Shown piece after piece: positions 15,934 to 23,971 of a stretch of DNA of 31,096 nt. Each line of letters starts with the position of its first letter. Positions within the stretch are counted from its first letter, which is position 1. The notes under the pieces were generated by a model. It made no database searches. It saw only the letters and a list, made by a program, of their open reading frames with translations, and was not told where the DNA came from. Location of the stretch: assembly GCA_003526525.1 (NCBI GenBank), contig DPVV01000529.1:1-31096 (forward strand), written 5' to 3'. This DNA is from Lachnoclostridium phytofermentans. GTDB lineage: Bacteria > Bacillota > Clostridia > Lachnospirales > Lachnospiraceae. A program made the translations under genes and the position numbers.

Positions 15934-16165
15934 CGTGTGATCTTAATTTTAGTCCATCGACTAGCTCCTTAATATCAAACAGAGTATAAACATTCTCTAT
16001 GAGTGTCATTGCTCCAGAGTGTCCTAAAGTCTTCTTGATAATCTTCTGATCCACACCAGCTTCCGCTAACATAGAAATACAGGAATGTCGGCTACAGTGA
16101 GGTGTGTGGTCAATCTTTAGCTGTTCCATCAATGGTTGGAAGTAGCTGTCATAATAGTTATAGAA
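15899..16165 (-). pseudogene. Tyrosine recombinase (phage integrase), C-terminal remnant
   Basis: The minus-strand frame reads FYNYYDSYFQPLMEQLKIDH, then TPHCSRHSC, GVDQKIIKKTLGHSG and NVYTLFDI. These are the last conserved blocks of a tyrosine recombinase: the RHS of the HxxR box (Arg-His in SRHSC), the LGHSG histidine and the catalytic Tyr of VYT. The frame has a stop at 16166-16168 and nothing resembling the N-terminal arm-binding and core-binding domains upstream, so about 260 residues are missing. No complete integrase is in the window. It could be a remnant of an earlier element at the same site, or a gene broken by the prophage insertion. Confidence 0.82.
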
Positions 16166-16270
16166 CTAAATAAACTTTAATAGAATCGTAACTGATGATA
16201 TAATAATGCTATTAATTGGAATTACGAGAAGAACTGTTGTATAGCAAATTAAAAGAAAACGGGAGGTAAC

Positions 16271-16582
16271 ATGGACAGTATCTATAAGTTTTGTGCAAAT
16301 GAGATTCCTAATGTCAATTTGACTAAAACAGGGAAAAAGTTAAAGGAATTACGGATTAGTGCTAATTTCACAGTGGAACAATTACAAAGGGTATTTGGAT
16401 TCAATAACCCTACAACAATCTACAAATGGGAAGCAGGGCGGTGTTTGCCAGATATAAACAATATGTTTGTTCTAAAAGAATTATATAAGGTATCCTTAGA
16501 AAGCATCTATGTACTCGATAATGAGCCAGAGATGCTTTTTTTATCTGTTATTTATCTTATTCATGTTAGAATTAAACTATAA
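16271..16582 (+). CDS. Xre/Cro-type helix-turn-helix regulator
   Basis: A 103-residue protein with a single HTH_3 domain (about 21-75): TGKKLKELRISANFTVEQLQ, then FGFNNPTTIYKWEAGRCLPD and NNMFVLKELYKVSLE. Family members of this type accompany mobile elements in Clostridia. The likely ribosome binding site is GGGAGG, 5 nt upstream. The last roughly 15 residues (from MLFLSVIYLIHV) are encoded by a terminator stem and its T-run and are not part of the domain; the original end may have been near residue 88. Target unknown. Confidence 0.75.
   Translation: MDSIYKFCANEIPNVNLTKTGKKLKELRISANFTVEQLQRVFGFNNPTTIYKWEAGRCLPDINNMFVLKELYKVSLESIYVLDNEPEMLFLSVIYLIHVRIKL
16502..16542 (+). terminator. Intrinsic terminator overlapping the end of the Xre-type gene
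   Basis: AGCATCT (16502-16508) pairs with AGATGCT (16530-16536), with CTC/GAG pairing inside the loop, followed by seven T (16536-16542). It lies within the annotated frame of the regulator, 40 nt before its stop. Confidence 0.7.
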
Positions 16583-16785
16583 GTTTATAGATATTCGCAG
16601 GTTAATCAGATAAGATAATTCTTAGGTACATAAATTTGTTTTTAACAAAATGGAATTGGAGGAGGTTATTAGTGAGGCTGAGCAATATTATGAGTTATAT
16701 TTAATGGATATTGTAGGGGTAGTACATTTAGTTTAATTTGCTAGAAATTTATATGAAAACAAGAATCATTGAGGAGGACAGAATT

Positions 16786-17634
16786 TTGAAAAAAATATCA
16801 GTAACATATAATGAAACAGAATGGCTATATGCACCAGAAGAATTGTATTGCAACATTGATGGATGTCAGCGAAAACTTCAGCTAATTATCCCATACCGAA
16901 GAGAATGGGAAGAGGACACCAGATATCCGGTTGTTTTATATGTGCCTGGTGCTGCATGGCATAGACAGGAAATGTACAATGATATACCGAAGGTATGTAA
17001 ATTGGCAGAGCATGGAATTGTGATTGCTATGGTACAGCATCGAGAGTGCGATATTGCTATTTTTCCAGCTCCTATCGAAGATATACACCGAGCAGTATGC
17101 TATTTAATTGAAAACGCTCAGAGATTTCATATAGATCCTTCGCGAATATTCTTGGCTGGACATTCTGCGGGAGGTCATGTAGCATTGATGGCAGCTTTTA
17201 CTAAGGCAAATGGTGTGTGGGGACCAGAAACAGTAGACCTGGAGGATTACGAAATAAAAGGTGTAATTGCTCAAGCAGCACCATCTGATTTAATGTTATG
17301 CCAGAAGGAACCGCTACCATTTTGGATGAAGAAAAGTCCTACTGCAGAATTGTTAGGAGTTGAACGAGTAGAGGAGCATCCGGAGCTTGCAAAGCAGGCA
17401 TCCTGTGAAATGTATATAAGAGAGAGCCTACCGTTGCCGCCCGTGGTTCTATTGCATGGAGATCAAGATTGTATCGTATCAGTAGAGCACAGTAGAAATT
17501 TGTATCAGGTATTAAAAGATAAAAAGAAATCAGTTGAATATTATGAACTGGAGGGCGTGGGGCATAGCGGAAATGCTTTTTGGTCGGAGGAAGTTTTAGA
17601 AATAATTAGAGACTTTTGCTATGATGAAGCCTAG
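16786..17634 (+). CDS. Alpha/beta hydrolase (carboxylesterase-like, BD-FAE type)
   Basis: A 282-residue cytosolic hydrolase; no signal peptide. The catalytic Ser127 lies in GHSAGG, Asp228 in HGDQD and His260 in GVGHSG, the standard triad order. The oxyanion region is VPGAAW rather than HGGGW. The fold and length match esterases/deacetylases of the BD-FAE and alpha/beta hydrolase 3 groups; the natural ester is unknown. I chose the TTG at 16786, which has GAGGAGGA at 16771-16778 and a 7-nt spacer; longer starts lack one. It stands between prophage remnants and a SHOCT protein, and no operon partner is evident. Confidence 0.82.
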   Translation: MKKISVTYNETEWLYAPEELYCNIDGCQRKLQLIIPYRREWEEDTRYPVVLYVPGAAWHRQEMYNDIPKVCKLAEHGIVIAMVQHRECDIAIFPAPIEDIHRAVCYLIENAQRFHIDPSRIFLAGHSAGGHVALMAAFTKANGVWGPETVDLEDYEIKGVIAQAAPSDLMLCQKEPLPFWMKKSPTAELLGVERVEEHPELAKQASCEMYIRESLPLPPVVLLHGDQDCIVSVEHSRNLYQVLKDKKKSVEYYELEGVGHSGNAFWSEEVLEIIRDFCYDEA

Positions 17635-17761
17635 CAACTGTCATGCTGTTGTGGGCTTTGCAGGAAGAAGTGCCAAAGAATATAAGCGGGCGATGGATAA
17701 AGGGACAAGAAATGGAAAATCCTATGTGATTTATGGACAAAAATGGAATTTTATGAGATAA
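17624..17761 (+). CDS. Short ORF of 45 residues, possibly a gene fragment
   Basis: ATG at 17624 overlaps the end of the hydrolase gene; the protein (MKPSNCHAVVGFAGRSAKEY, ending YGQKWNFMR) has a protein-like composition with several aromatic and basic residues. No ribosome binding site is obvious, so translational coupling to the hydrolase would be needed. I do not recognise it. It could be a remnant of a longer accessory gene. Confidence 0.35.
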   Translation: MKPSNCHAVVGFAGRSAKEYKRAMDKGTRNGKSYVIYGQKWNFMR

Positions 17762-17789
17762 TAAACAATATTATTGTGGAGGTGCTACA

Positions 17790-18299
17790 ATGTGGTTTGT
17801 ATGGCTTTTAGGAGTTATTATTCGGGGCGTTATTTGGGGATGTGCGACAAATGCTGTTGTTAATAACAAAGGTTATAATGAGAATTGGTTCTGGTGGGGC
17901 TTTTTCTTTGGCTTTATAGCGTTAATTGTTGCTTTGACAAAACCAGAGTGCTATATCAGCTATGATTATCAATCATCTTCGCTACTTAGTCAGGCGGCAC
18001 AAGAAGAAAGCGGAAAAAGAATGCTTCGCAATGATGGTTGGAAATGTCAGTGTGGTAGAGTTAATCCAAGTTATACGGGAACTTGTGCTTGTGGACGTTC
18101 AAAAGATATGGTAGATGAGCAGAAAAGGAAAGCTGAGGAAGAGAGAAAGAAAGCTGAGGAAGAGAAAAAATCACAAGAAAAACTTGCAGAAGATAATTTG
18201 AAACTTGATAATTTGAAAAAAATGAAGGAATTATTAGACGTAGGTGCTATTACTCAAGAAGAGTATGATACAAAGAAAAAACAATTATTAGACATATAA
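17790..18299 (+). CDS. Membrane protein with zinc-ribbon-like motif and SHOCT domain
   Basis: A 169-residue protein: two membrane helices (about 1-21 and 33-50), a CxC-x10-CxC cluster (Cys86, Cys88, Cys99, Cys101) that could bind zinc, an Lys/Glu-rich coiled coil (107-135) and a C-terminal SHOCT domain (LKKMKELLDVGAITQEEYDT, 142-161). SHOCT is a short oligomerisation domain found in many membrane-linked proteins of unknown function and phage genes. A ribosome binding site GGAGGTG lies 6 nt upstream. A strong terminator follows. Confidence 0.78.
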   Translation: MWFVWLLGVIIRGVIWGCATNAVVNNKGYNENWFWWGFFFGFIALIVALTKPECYISYDYQSSSLLSQAAQEESGKRMLRNDGWKCQCGRVNPSYTGTCACGRSKDMVDEQKRKAEEERKKAEEEKKSQEKLAEDNLKLDNLKKMKELLDVGAITQEEYDTKKKQLLDI

Positions 18300-18454
18300 T
18301 TAGCCCAAAAGACTTCGCTAAAATGGCGAAGTCTTTTTAATAAAAATTTATTAAGTGTGTCGCCAGAATTTTGGACTTTCACTTTAAAACTAAGTCCAAT
18401 CAGTAAACCGCTATACGATTTTAAGTTATTTTTATTCATATTATTCTCATCCAT
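18254..18454 (-). CDS. Small minus-strand ORF with a strong ribosome binding site, probably truncated
   Basis: Starts with MDENNMNKNNLKSYSGLLIG behind AAGGAGG with a 7-nt spacer (CCTCCTT at 18462-18468 on the plus strand). This is a good translation signal for an otherwise unrecognised 66-residue frame. After about residue 43 the frame runs through the terminator stem of the convergent SHOCT gene and into its coding region, so the C-terminus is doubtful. It may be the start of a gene cut off by rearrangement. Confidence 0.35.
   Translation of the reverse strand: MDENNMNKNNLKSYSGLLIGLSFKVKVQNSGDTLNKFLLKRLRHFSEVFWANYMSNNCFFFVSYSS
18307..18338 (+). terminator. Intrinsic terminator after the SHOCT gene
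   Basis: AAGACTTCGC (18309-18318) pairs perfectly with GCGAAGTCTT (18326-18335), followed by TTTTT. The stem is flanked by AAAA on its 5' side, so it may also work in the reverse direction. Confidence 0.85.
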
Positions 18455-18682
18455 ATGTTTTCCTCCTTGACTAATGGAGCTACTCCATACTTTATAATAC
18501 CTGTAGTTATAAAAATATACAATGGTTATGAAGTGAAATTAACCAAGCCATTGCATAGAATACAATGGCACGCTGTGGTTCCAATGAATAGTGTTGCAGA
18601 CAGAATTGAAGAAGAGAGAGGGTTTTTACGTGAAGCTTTAGCAGACACTCCACAAAAAGGACAGGCTTTAATTAATTATTAA
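18455..18682 (+). pseudogene. Possible gene fragment (unrecognised)
   Basis: The later part of this 75-residue frame (YNGYEVKLTKPLHRIQWHAV, then NSVADRIEEERGFLREALAD) looks like real protein. The proposed start, however, is antisense to the ribosome binding site of the minus-strand small ORF and has none of its own. It is probably the tail of a lost gene. Confidence 0.25.
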
Positions 18683-18774
18683 GCTCCATGTATTTTAAAA
18701 GCAAATCAAAACAGGATTCTCTTGTGAACAGAACATTAATATAGAATAATTAGTTTGAATCACTTATAATTATT

Positions 18775-18803
18775 ACGCCAATCACTTATGTGGTTGGCGT
18801 TTT
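18775..18803 (+). terminator. Hairpin terminator candidate in the 18.7-19.2 kb gap
   Basis: ACGCCAATCAC (18775-18785) pairs with GTGGTTGGCGT (18790-18800) with one G-T pair and a 4-nt loop, then four T. The roughly 510-bp gap from 18683 to 19195 otherwise holds a second hairpin (18870-18915) and the tetR promoter; I see no gene in it. Confidence 0.55.
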
Positions 18804-18869
18804 GTGCGACAGTGAGTTGCTTTTCGGTCAAAAGTAGTGAGTGATTGTCTAAATTATGAAGATAAAAGT

Positions 18870-18915
18870 AGGTTTTATATCATAGTGAATAAGCTATGCA
18901 ATAAAACTTTCTTTT
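18870..18915 (+). terminator. AT-rich two-part hairpin with T-run
   Basis: AGGTTTTAT (18870-18878) pairs with ATAAAACTT (18901-18909; one G-T pair), and CATAG (18881-18885) with CTATG (18894-18898) inside it; CTTTCTTTTT follows. It resembles in sequence and architecture the hairpin at 21136-21184. Confidence 0.45.
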
Positions 18916-19030
18916 TGCTAATTACAATTGGAACAGATAGAAATTACGGGAGCCTAGAGTAGCAAAGCACTTAGTTATTTGACTTAGGTATAATTTTTAA
19001 CATTAATATTAAAATAATGCGTAATTATAT

Positions 19031-19086
19031 TGTTGACTAACCAGTCAACAGTTGGTAGAATGATAACAGACCAGATGGTCTATAAT
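19031..19086 (+). promoter_or_regulatory. Promoter of the TetR/antiporter operon with two palindromic operators
   Basis: TTGACT (19033-19038), 17 bp, TAGAAT (19056-19061) is a good sigma-A promoter. Palindrome 1, TGTTGACT-AACC-AGTCAACA (19031-19050), covers the -35 box. Palindrome 2, AGACCA-GA-TGGTCT (19068-19081), lies near the expected transcription start. Both share ACCAG. This layout fits autorepression by the TetR-type product 110 nt downstream. Confidence 0.7.
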
Positions 19087-19195
19087 TATCTGTAAGGAAT
19101 CGATTCATTTAGCAAAGCTTAAATCAACTGGTAGTTTAAAGCTTTCGTAGTTTAGGTATAAACGAACGGAATGATACTAAGAAAAGAGGTGCATA

Positions 19196-19807
19196 ATGAA
19201 GAAAGAGGAAAAAACAGAATTAACAAGGGAAAAGATAATAAACGCTGCAAACTTTGAGTTCGGAACAAAAGGATATGAAGGGGCATCCCTAAATAATATA
19301 TGCAACGATAACGGTATATCCAAAGGTCTTATCTACCATAATTTCAAAAGCAAAGATGAGATATATTTGCTTTGTGTAAGAAGATGCTTTGATACGATTA
19401 CGGCATATTTACAGGAACTAAACGTGGACAGTGATATGCATCAGTATATGGAATTGCGATTTCGTTTTTTCTCGGAACATCCACTTTACGCCCGAATCTT
19501 TTTTGAATCGGTTTTACAGTCACCAAAACATCTAATAGAGGATATTAAAGAATTAAAAAAGGATTTTGATGAATTGAATATCAAAATCTATCGTTTGGCG
19601 CTATCAAAACTAACTTTGAGGGATAGCGTTACCGAACAGGAGGCAATCGAGTATTATAGCATGGTGCAGAATATGTTTCATGGTATATTTCAATACGGAG
19701 TTTTTCAAAACGATGATTTCACTGCACTTATGGATGCACATGAAACGAAGCTTGCTAAAATACTTGATCTGATGCTCTATGGAATTGCTAAGGAGGGAAA
19801 AAAATGA
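19196..19807 (+). CDS. TetR/AcrR-family transcriptional repressor
   Basis: A 203-residue one-component regulator. The N-terminal HTH (about 8-55) reads LTREKIINAANFEFGTKGYE, then NNICNDNGISKGLIYHNFKS, the classic TetR_N signature; the remaining alpha-helical domain would bind a ligand and dimerise. It overlaps the antiporter start by ATGA, so the two are co-translated, and the two palindromes upstream are its likely operators. It probably represses itself and the antiporter until an unknown cation or toxic compound is sensed. Confidence 0.93.
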   Translation: MKKEEKTELTREKIINAANFEFGTKGYEGASLNNICNDNGISKGLIYHNFKSKDEIYLLCVRRCFDTITAYLQELNVDSDMHQYMELRFRFFSEHPLYARIFFESVLQSPKHLIEDIKELKKDFDELNIKIYRLALSKLTLRDSVTEQEAIEYYSMVQNMFHGIFQYGVFQNDDFTALMDAHETKLAKILDLMLYGIAKEGKK

Positions 19808-21042
19808 TACTTTTATTATTAAGATTAGTAGCTGCAATTGTAATTGCGTATTTAGTTGGTAAACTAGTTTCTAAAGTTAAGTTACCAGCAATTCTTGGTT
19901 GGCTTATTGCTGGAATGATCCTTGGACCACATGCTTTTTCACTTATGAATCAAGAAATACTTGATGCCAATTGGTATGAGACAACGGTGCACATTCTAGA
20001 GTGTGCAGTAGGATTAATGATTGGTACTGAGCTTGTGTGGAAGCAAATTAAGAAGTCCGGGAAGTCAATTATTATAACGACATTGACCCAGTCGCTTGGA
20101 ACCTTTCTTTTTGTATCATTGGTATTTGGAGTAGTTTTCTATTTTTCTGATATTCCTTTATACCTAGCTTTCATATTTGGTGGTATTGCTTTGGCAACTG
20201 CGCCAGCACCAGCACTTTCTATTGTAAGAGAATTTAAAACGGATGGACCTGTAACCAAAGCACTGATACCAATGGCAGCTCTTGATGATATGGTTGGTGT
20301 TGTTGTGTTTTTTACCACAATATCAATTATAGCATCAAATATTTCTGAAAAAAAATTACCTGCTTATCTGATAGTTTTAGTGGTAGTTTTACCACTTATA
20401 ATTGGTGTTGTAACAGGCTTACTTGCTGGAGTTGTTTTAAAGAAAGAGCGTAAAGCACCAGCAACAATTGCATTGCTCATTGGAACCTTATTAATTGCGT
20501 CAGCTGTTGGTTTTCTATTTAATAACTATATAATGCCAAAACCAGTGTTAAACTTTATGCTAATTGGTATGGCATTTTCTGCTACTTTTGCTAATATGGT
20601 ATCAGAGGAAAGACTAGAACAAATCATGGAGAATTTTAATCCAATATTAGGACTCTCAATGATTATTGTTATCTTAAATCTTGGAGCACCTCTTGATTAT
20701 CATTTGATTTTGGGAGCAGGAGTATTTACCGCTATCTATATTATTGCAAGAGGCTTAGGAAAATATTTTGGAGCTTTATTCGGTGCAACAGTTACAAATT
20801 CACCAGACACTGTAAAAAAATATTTAGGATTAACACTATTACCACATTCAGGGGTATCACTTGTATTTACAGGAATAGCTGTTTCCGTGCTTACTGCACC
20901 TGCACCAGAGTGTGCGAAAATCATACAAGGTACGATTGCAGCCGCTGCAGTTATTAATGAGATAATCGCTGTAATCATTGCTAAGAAAGGATTTGAATGG
21001 GCAGGAGAGTTTAATAAAAAAGCAGATGTTACAAATGGTTAA
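19804..21042 (+). CDS. CPA2-family cation/proton antiporter (Na+/H+ or K+/H+ exchanger-like)
   Basis: A 412-residue, very hydrophobic integral membrane protein with about 12-13 helices. Family marks are the opening RLVAAIVIAYLVGKLVSKVKLPAILGWLIAG-type segment, ATAPAPALSIVREF (131-144) in the position of the conserved TxPA motif, and Asp161-Asp162 in ALDDMVGVVVF, the acidic pair that carries cations/protons. It lacks the C-terminal RCK (TrkA-N) domain of KefB/KefC, so it is a short CPA2 member. The substrate ion cannot be told. It is expressed with the TetR gene and closed by a strong terminator. Confidence 0.9.
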   Translation: MILLLLRLVAAIVIAYLVGKLVSKVKLPAILGWLIAGMILGPHAFSLMNQEILDANWYETTVHILECAVGLMIGTELVWKQIKKSGKSIIITTLTQSLGTFLFVSLVFGVVFYFSDIPLYLAFIFGGIALATAPAPALSIVREFKTDGPVTKALIPMAALDDMVGVVVFFTTISIIASNISEKKLPAYLIVLVVVLPLIIGVVTGLLAGVVLKKERKAPATIALLIGTLLIASAVGFLFNNYIMPKPVLNFMLIGMAFSATFANMVSEERLEQIMENFNPILGLSMIIVILNLGAPLDYHLILGAGVFTAIYIIARGLGKYFGALFGATVTNSPDTVKKYLGLTLLPHSGVSLVFTGIAVSVLTAPAPECAKIIQGTIAAAAVINEIIAVIIAKKGFEWAGEFNKKADVTNG

Positions 21043-21135
21043 CGCCATAAACTCTTATTCTATCCAATCTTAGACTTAATCGTACGGAACCAGCAAAAGC
21101 GCTTAAGAAGTAATAGGTAATAAATAATAAGAAGA

Positions 21136-21184
21136 AAAGAAAGTTTTACATTATAGCAATTAGCTATTTTGTAAAACTTTCTTT
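21136..21184 (+). terminator. Strong terminator after the antiporter gene
   Basis: A perfect 15-bp stem, AAAGAAAGTTTTACA (21136-21150) with TGTAAAACTTTCTTT (21170-21184), with a second inner stem ATAGC/GCTAT. A further perfect 11-bp AT-rich palindrome, GAAAGAAAATT/AATTTTCTTTC (21202-21226), follows. Together they probably serve both the antiporter and the convergent SDR gene. Confidence 0.75.
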
Positions 21185-21286
21185 ATTAAATAAGTAAATA
21201 TGAAAGAAAATTATAAATTTTCTTTCGCAAGGTATACTGAGCAGGCATGTTTTCAAGAGTAAAAAACTCTAGAAAATATTTTTAAA

Positions 21287-22015
21287 TTATTCTTGTGCCT
21301 TTTTCACCGCATCCTCTAAGCTCATGCCATGAAATGATTGTGCATTAAATAGTCGTCCGCTTTTTTGATCATCAACAAAAGCACCGACAACAATACCTGG
21401 TATTACCGATTCTACGGAATTTGGAGCATAAGGTCCACCAAGATCAGTACGGCACCAACCTGGATCGGTTAGGTTTATTACAACATCGGTACCTTCTACT
21501 ACCGAAGCTAAATCTTTGGTGAATTTATCAAGAGCTGCTTTACTTGCTGAGTATCCAGCTTGCTGAGGCTCATTTTGAATACCACTTGTTGTATTAATAA
21601 TTCGTCCAAACTCTTTTTCTATCATCTTTGGTAAAAAGTGATAAGAAATCATGGCAGGGGCTATGGTATTAATCATAAAACTTGATGTAAAGTCTTCCAC
21701 CGGGGTTTTAAAATAATCAGTGCGGTATGCAACCTGAACACCGGCATCATTAAAGATAAGAGATACCTCTACACCAAGGGAATCGATTTCTTCTAACATA
21801 AGTCTAACTTCATCAGGACGAAACAAATCTGCAGCTACGGAATAAGCATTAACACCAAGTTTTTTAACTTCTTCTGATACTTCATTCGTATGCTCTAATG
21901 AGCGGCTATGTAAGATGAGATTGCATCCTTGATGAGCCATAAATAAGGCAATTTGATATCCTACACCTCTGCTTGCACCGGTAATGAGAGCCCAACGTCC
22001 TTTAACATTAATCAT
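21287..22015 (-). CDS. Short-chain dehydrogenase/reductase (SDR)
   Basis: A 242-residue cytosolic NAD(P)-dependent oxidoreductase with Rossmann fold. TGASRGVG (12-19) binds the dinucleotide, NDAG (89-92) replaces the usual NNAG, and the catalytic set is Ser144, Tyr155 and Lys159 (YSASK). The start at 22015 has GGGAG (plus 22022-22026) 6 nt upstream; upstream in-frame codons encode a spurious hydrophobic stretch. Substrate is unknown. It is divergent from the GH43 gene, and a shared control region is possible. Confidence 0.88.
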   Translation of the reverse strand: MINVKGRWALITGASRGVGYQIALFMAHQGCNLILHSRSLEHTNEVSEEVKKLGVNAYSVAADLFRPDEVRLMLEEIDSLGVEVSLIFNDAGVQVAYRTDYFKTPVEDFTSSFMINTIAPAMISYHFLPKMIEKEFGRIINTTSGIQNEPQQAGYSASKAALDKFTKDLASVVEGTDVVINLTDPGWCRTDLGGPYAPNSVESVIPGIVVGAFVDDQKSGRLFNAQSFHGMSLEDAVKKAQE

Positions 22016-22293
22016 ACCATTCTCCCTTCCACCGTCAAGCGGCGGATCCTTTCTAATTCTGTATTCTATGCAAAAAGTATAACAAACCACACCACAAAAC
22101 AATATAAGAAATATCAAAATAAATCGTATAAACCTATTGCAATAGCATCCATGATTTACTATCATTTTAATAGATGAATAAATACTAAAATTAATTTATC
22201 GTATGAAAAAATAATTATTACTTTCATTTCATGTCGGATACGATAGAAGCTAGTGATATAGCATGAATTTAAAGGTTTAAAAGGAGGATTTAT

Positions 22294-23823
22294 ATGGAAA
22301 CTAATCCGATTCTTCGATTGGATTATCCAGATCCAGATGTAATTCGTGTTGATGATACGTATTATATGGTGAGTACAACGATGCATTTTATGCCAGGTTG
22401 TGAGATCTTGCGTTCTTATGATTTGATTCATTGGGAACATGCCTCTTTTGTTTATGAGGTTTTGGATAGTACACCAGCTCAGAGATTGCAGGATGAGGAT
22501 AATATATACGGAAAAGGTATGTGGGCTGCTACGTTTCGTTATAACAAAGGATTCTTTTATATCTTATTTGTAGCAAATGACACTAGAAAAACTTATCTCT
22601 ACACGTCAAAACAGGTGATAGGACCATGGAAGAAGCAGCACGTGGAAGGATTTTATCATGATGCATCTCTTCTTTTTGACGATGATGACAGAGTTTATAT
22701 AGTTTATGGGAATAAACAAATATTTATAACAGAATTAAGAGAAGATCTTCTAGGTCCTAAACTGGATGGACTTCACCGAATGATTATTTCCGAAGACTGG
22801 AACCCAATACTTGGTTATGAAGGTTCCCATATCTATAAAATACATAACAAATACTACATATTTCTTATTCATTCGGATGCAAAAGAGTGGAAACGAATTG
22901 AGGCTTGCTTTGTTTCAGATTCCTTAGATGGTACGTTTATTGGTGGAGATATACTAAATGATGATATGGGGTATCGAAACCAAGGCGTTGCGCAGGGGGG
23001 GATTGTTGATACGAAAGATGGAGAATGGTATGCCATTTTATTTCAAGATAGAGGAGCGGTTGGAAGGATTCCGGTATTAGTTCCAGTAACATGGAAGAAT
23101 GATTATCCGGTGTTTGGTGAAGATGGTAAGGTACCGAAAGAGATAACGACCAATAGCCATAATCTTAAGTATATCTACCAACCCCTGGTGGGAAGTGATG
23201 ATTTTATCTATGATTTCAATGGCATGGGAAAAGATAAGCTAAAGTCTTTTTGGCAGTGGAATCATGAACCTGATTCTAATTCTTGGTTTATTGATCAAGA
23301 AAAGAATGGCTATTGTATCCGTACTCAAAAGCTTGCTAAAGATATGACACAGACGAATAATACCTTAACGCAGCGAATGAAATTTCCTAGCTGTGCTGCC
23401 TTTGTCACTGTGGACGGTGCAAAGCTAAATGATGGTGATTTTGCCGGAATTGGAGCATTACAGGGATGCTTTGGCATGATAGCCTTAACTCGTGAAAATG
23501 GGAAATATTATATCTCTATGCAGGCTAGGAAGGCACCGAATACTTCTCTAGGGCAGGAATCGGAAAATGCCCATGGCGTAGAGTATGCTAGAATTCCGGT
23601 GGAAAGCTCCGAAGTCACCTTAAAGCTTTCGGTTGATTTTATGAATCAGAAAGATGAAGCAACATTTTATTATCTGACAGAGAATGGATTTATACAACTT
23701 GGCATCGTGCATTCCTTATACTTTAAGTTAGACCATTTTGCAGGCTGTCGATTTGCATTGTTTACCTATTCTACGAATCAATATGGAGGCATCGCACGCT
23801 TTCAAAATTTTGTTTATGAGTAA
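22294..23823 (+). CDS. Glycoside hydrolase family 43 (beta-xylosidase/alpha-L-arabinofuranosidase type)
   Basis: A 509-residue enzyme with no signal peptide, so it should act on imported xylo- or arabino-oligosaccharides. The N-terminal five-bladed propeller (1-300) has the three family acids: Asp13 in YPDPD (base), Asp123 in YHDASLL (pKa modulator) and Glu176 in YEGSH (acid). The C-terminal roughly 200 residues form a beta-sandwich (GH43_C2-like). Length and layout match GH43 xylosidases. The ribosome binding site AAAGGAGG lies 8 nt upstream. Exact specificity cannot be read from the sequence. Confidence 0.93.
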   Translation: METNPILRLDYPDPDVIRVDDTYYMVSTTMHFMPGCEILRSYDLIHWEHASFVYEVLDSTPAQRLQDEDNIYGKGMWAATFRYNKGFFYILFVANDTRKTYLYTSKQVIGPWKKQHVEGFYHDASLLFDDDDRVYIVYGNKQIFITELREDLLGPKLDGLHRMIISEDWNPILGYEGSHIYKIHNKYYIFLIHSDAKEWKRIEACFVSDSLDGTFIGGDILNDDMGYRNQGVAQGGIVDTKDGEWYAILFQDRGAVGRIPVLVPVTWKNDYPVFGEDGKVPKEITTNSHNLKYIYQPLVGSDDFIYDFNGMGKDKLKSFWQWNHEPDSNSWFIDQEKNGYCIRTQKLAKDMTQTNNTLTQRMKFPSCAAFVTVDGAKLNDGDFAGIGALQGCFGMIALTRENGKYYISMQARKAPNTSLGQESENAHGVEYARIPVESSEVTLKLSVDFMNQKDEATFYYLTENGFIQLGIVHSLYFKLDHFAGCRFALFTYSTNQYGGIARFQNFVYE

Positions 23824-23888
23824 ATAAGAGAAAGAATCGTAAATAAGTTTTAAAGAGAGCCCTAACTGTTTACAACTAATTCATAAGC

Positions 23889-23932
23889 TTGCTGGTTTAC
23901 CTCATAATATGGTATGATAATGGGCATGAGGT
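23889..23932 (+). promoter_or_regulatory. Candidate promoter with inverted repeat upstream of the AAC(3)-like gene
   Basis: TTGCTG (23889-23894), 18 bp, TATGAT (23913-23918). The -10 box lies between the arms of an inverted repeat, ACCTCAT (23899-23905) and ATGAGGT (23926-23932), which could be an operator. Confidence 0.4.
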
Positions 23933-23971
23933 CAGAGGTAGGATAGTAACATAAGTTAATGGAGGATTAGG

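Noticed and set aside
15748..15972. Plus-strand ORF of 74 residues
   Set aside because: No ribosome binding site, and its second half is antisense to the integrase remnant.
16649..16735. 28-codon ORF (MELEEVISEAEQYYELYLMD...)
   Set aside because: Protein-like composition but no ribosome binding site or homology that I recognise; could be a remnant.
22016..22165. N-terminal extension of the SDR with a hydrophobic stretch
   Set aside because: The strong ribosome binding site and the Rossmann start place the true start at 22015; the upstream part is non-coding.
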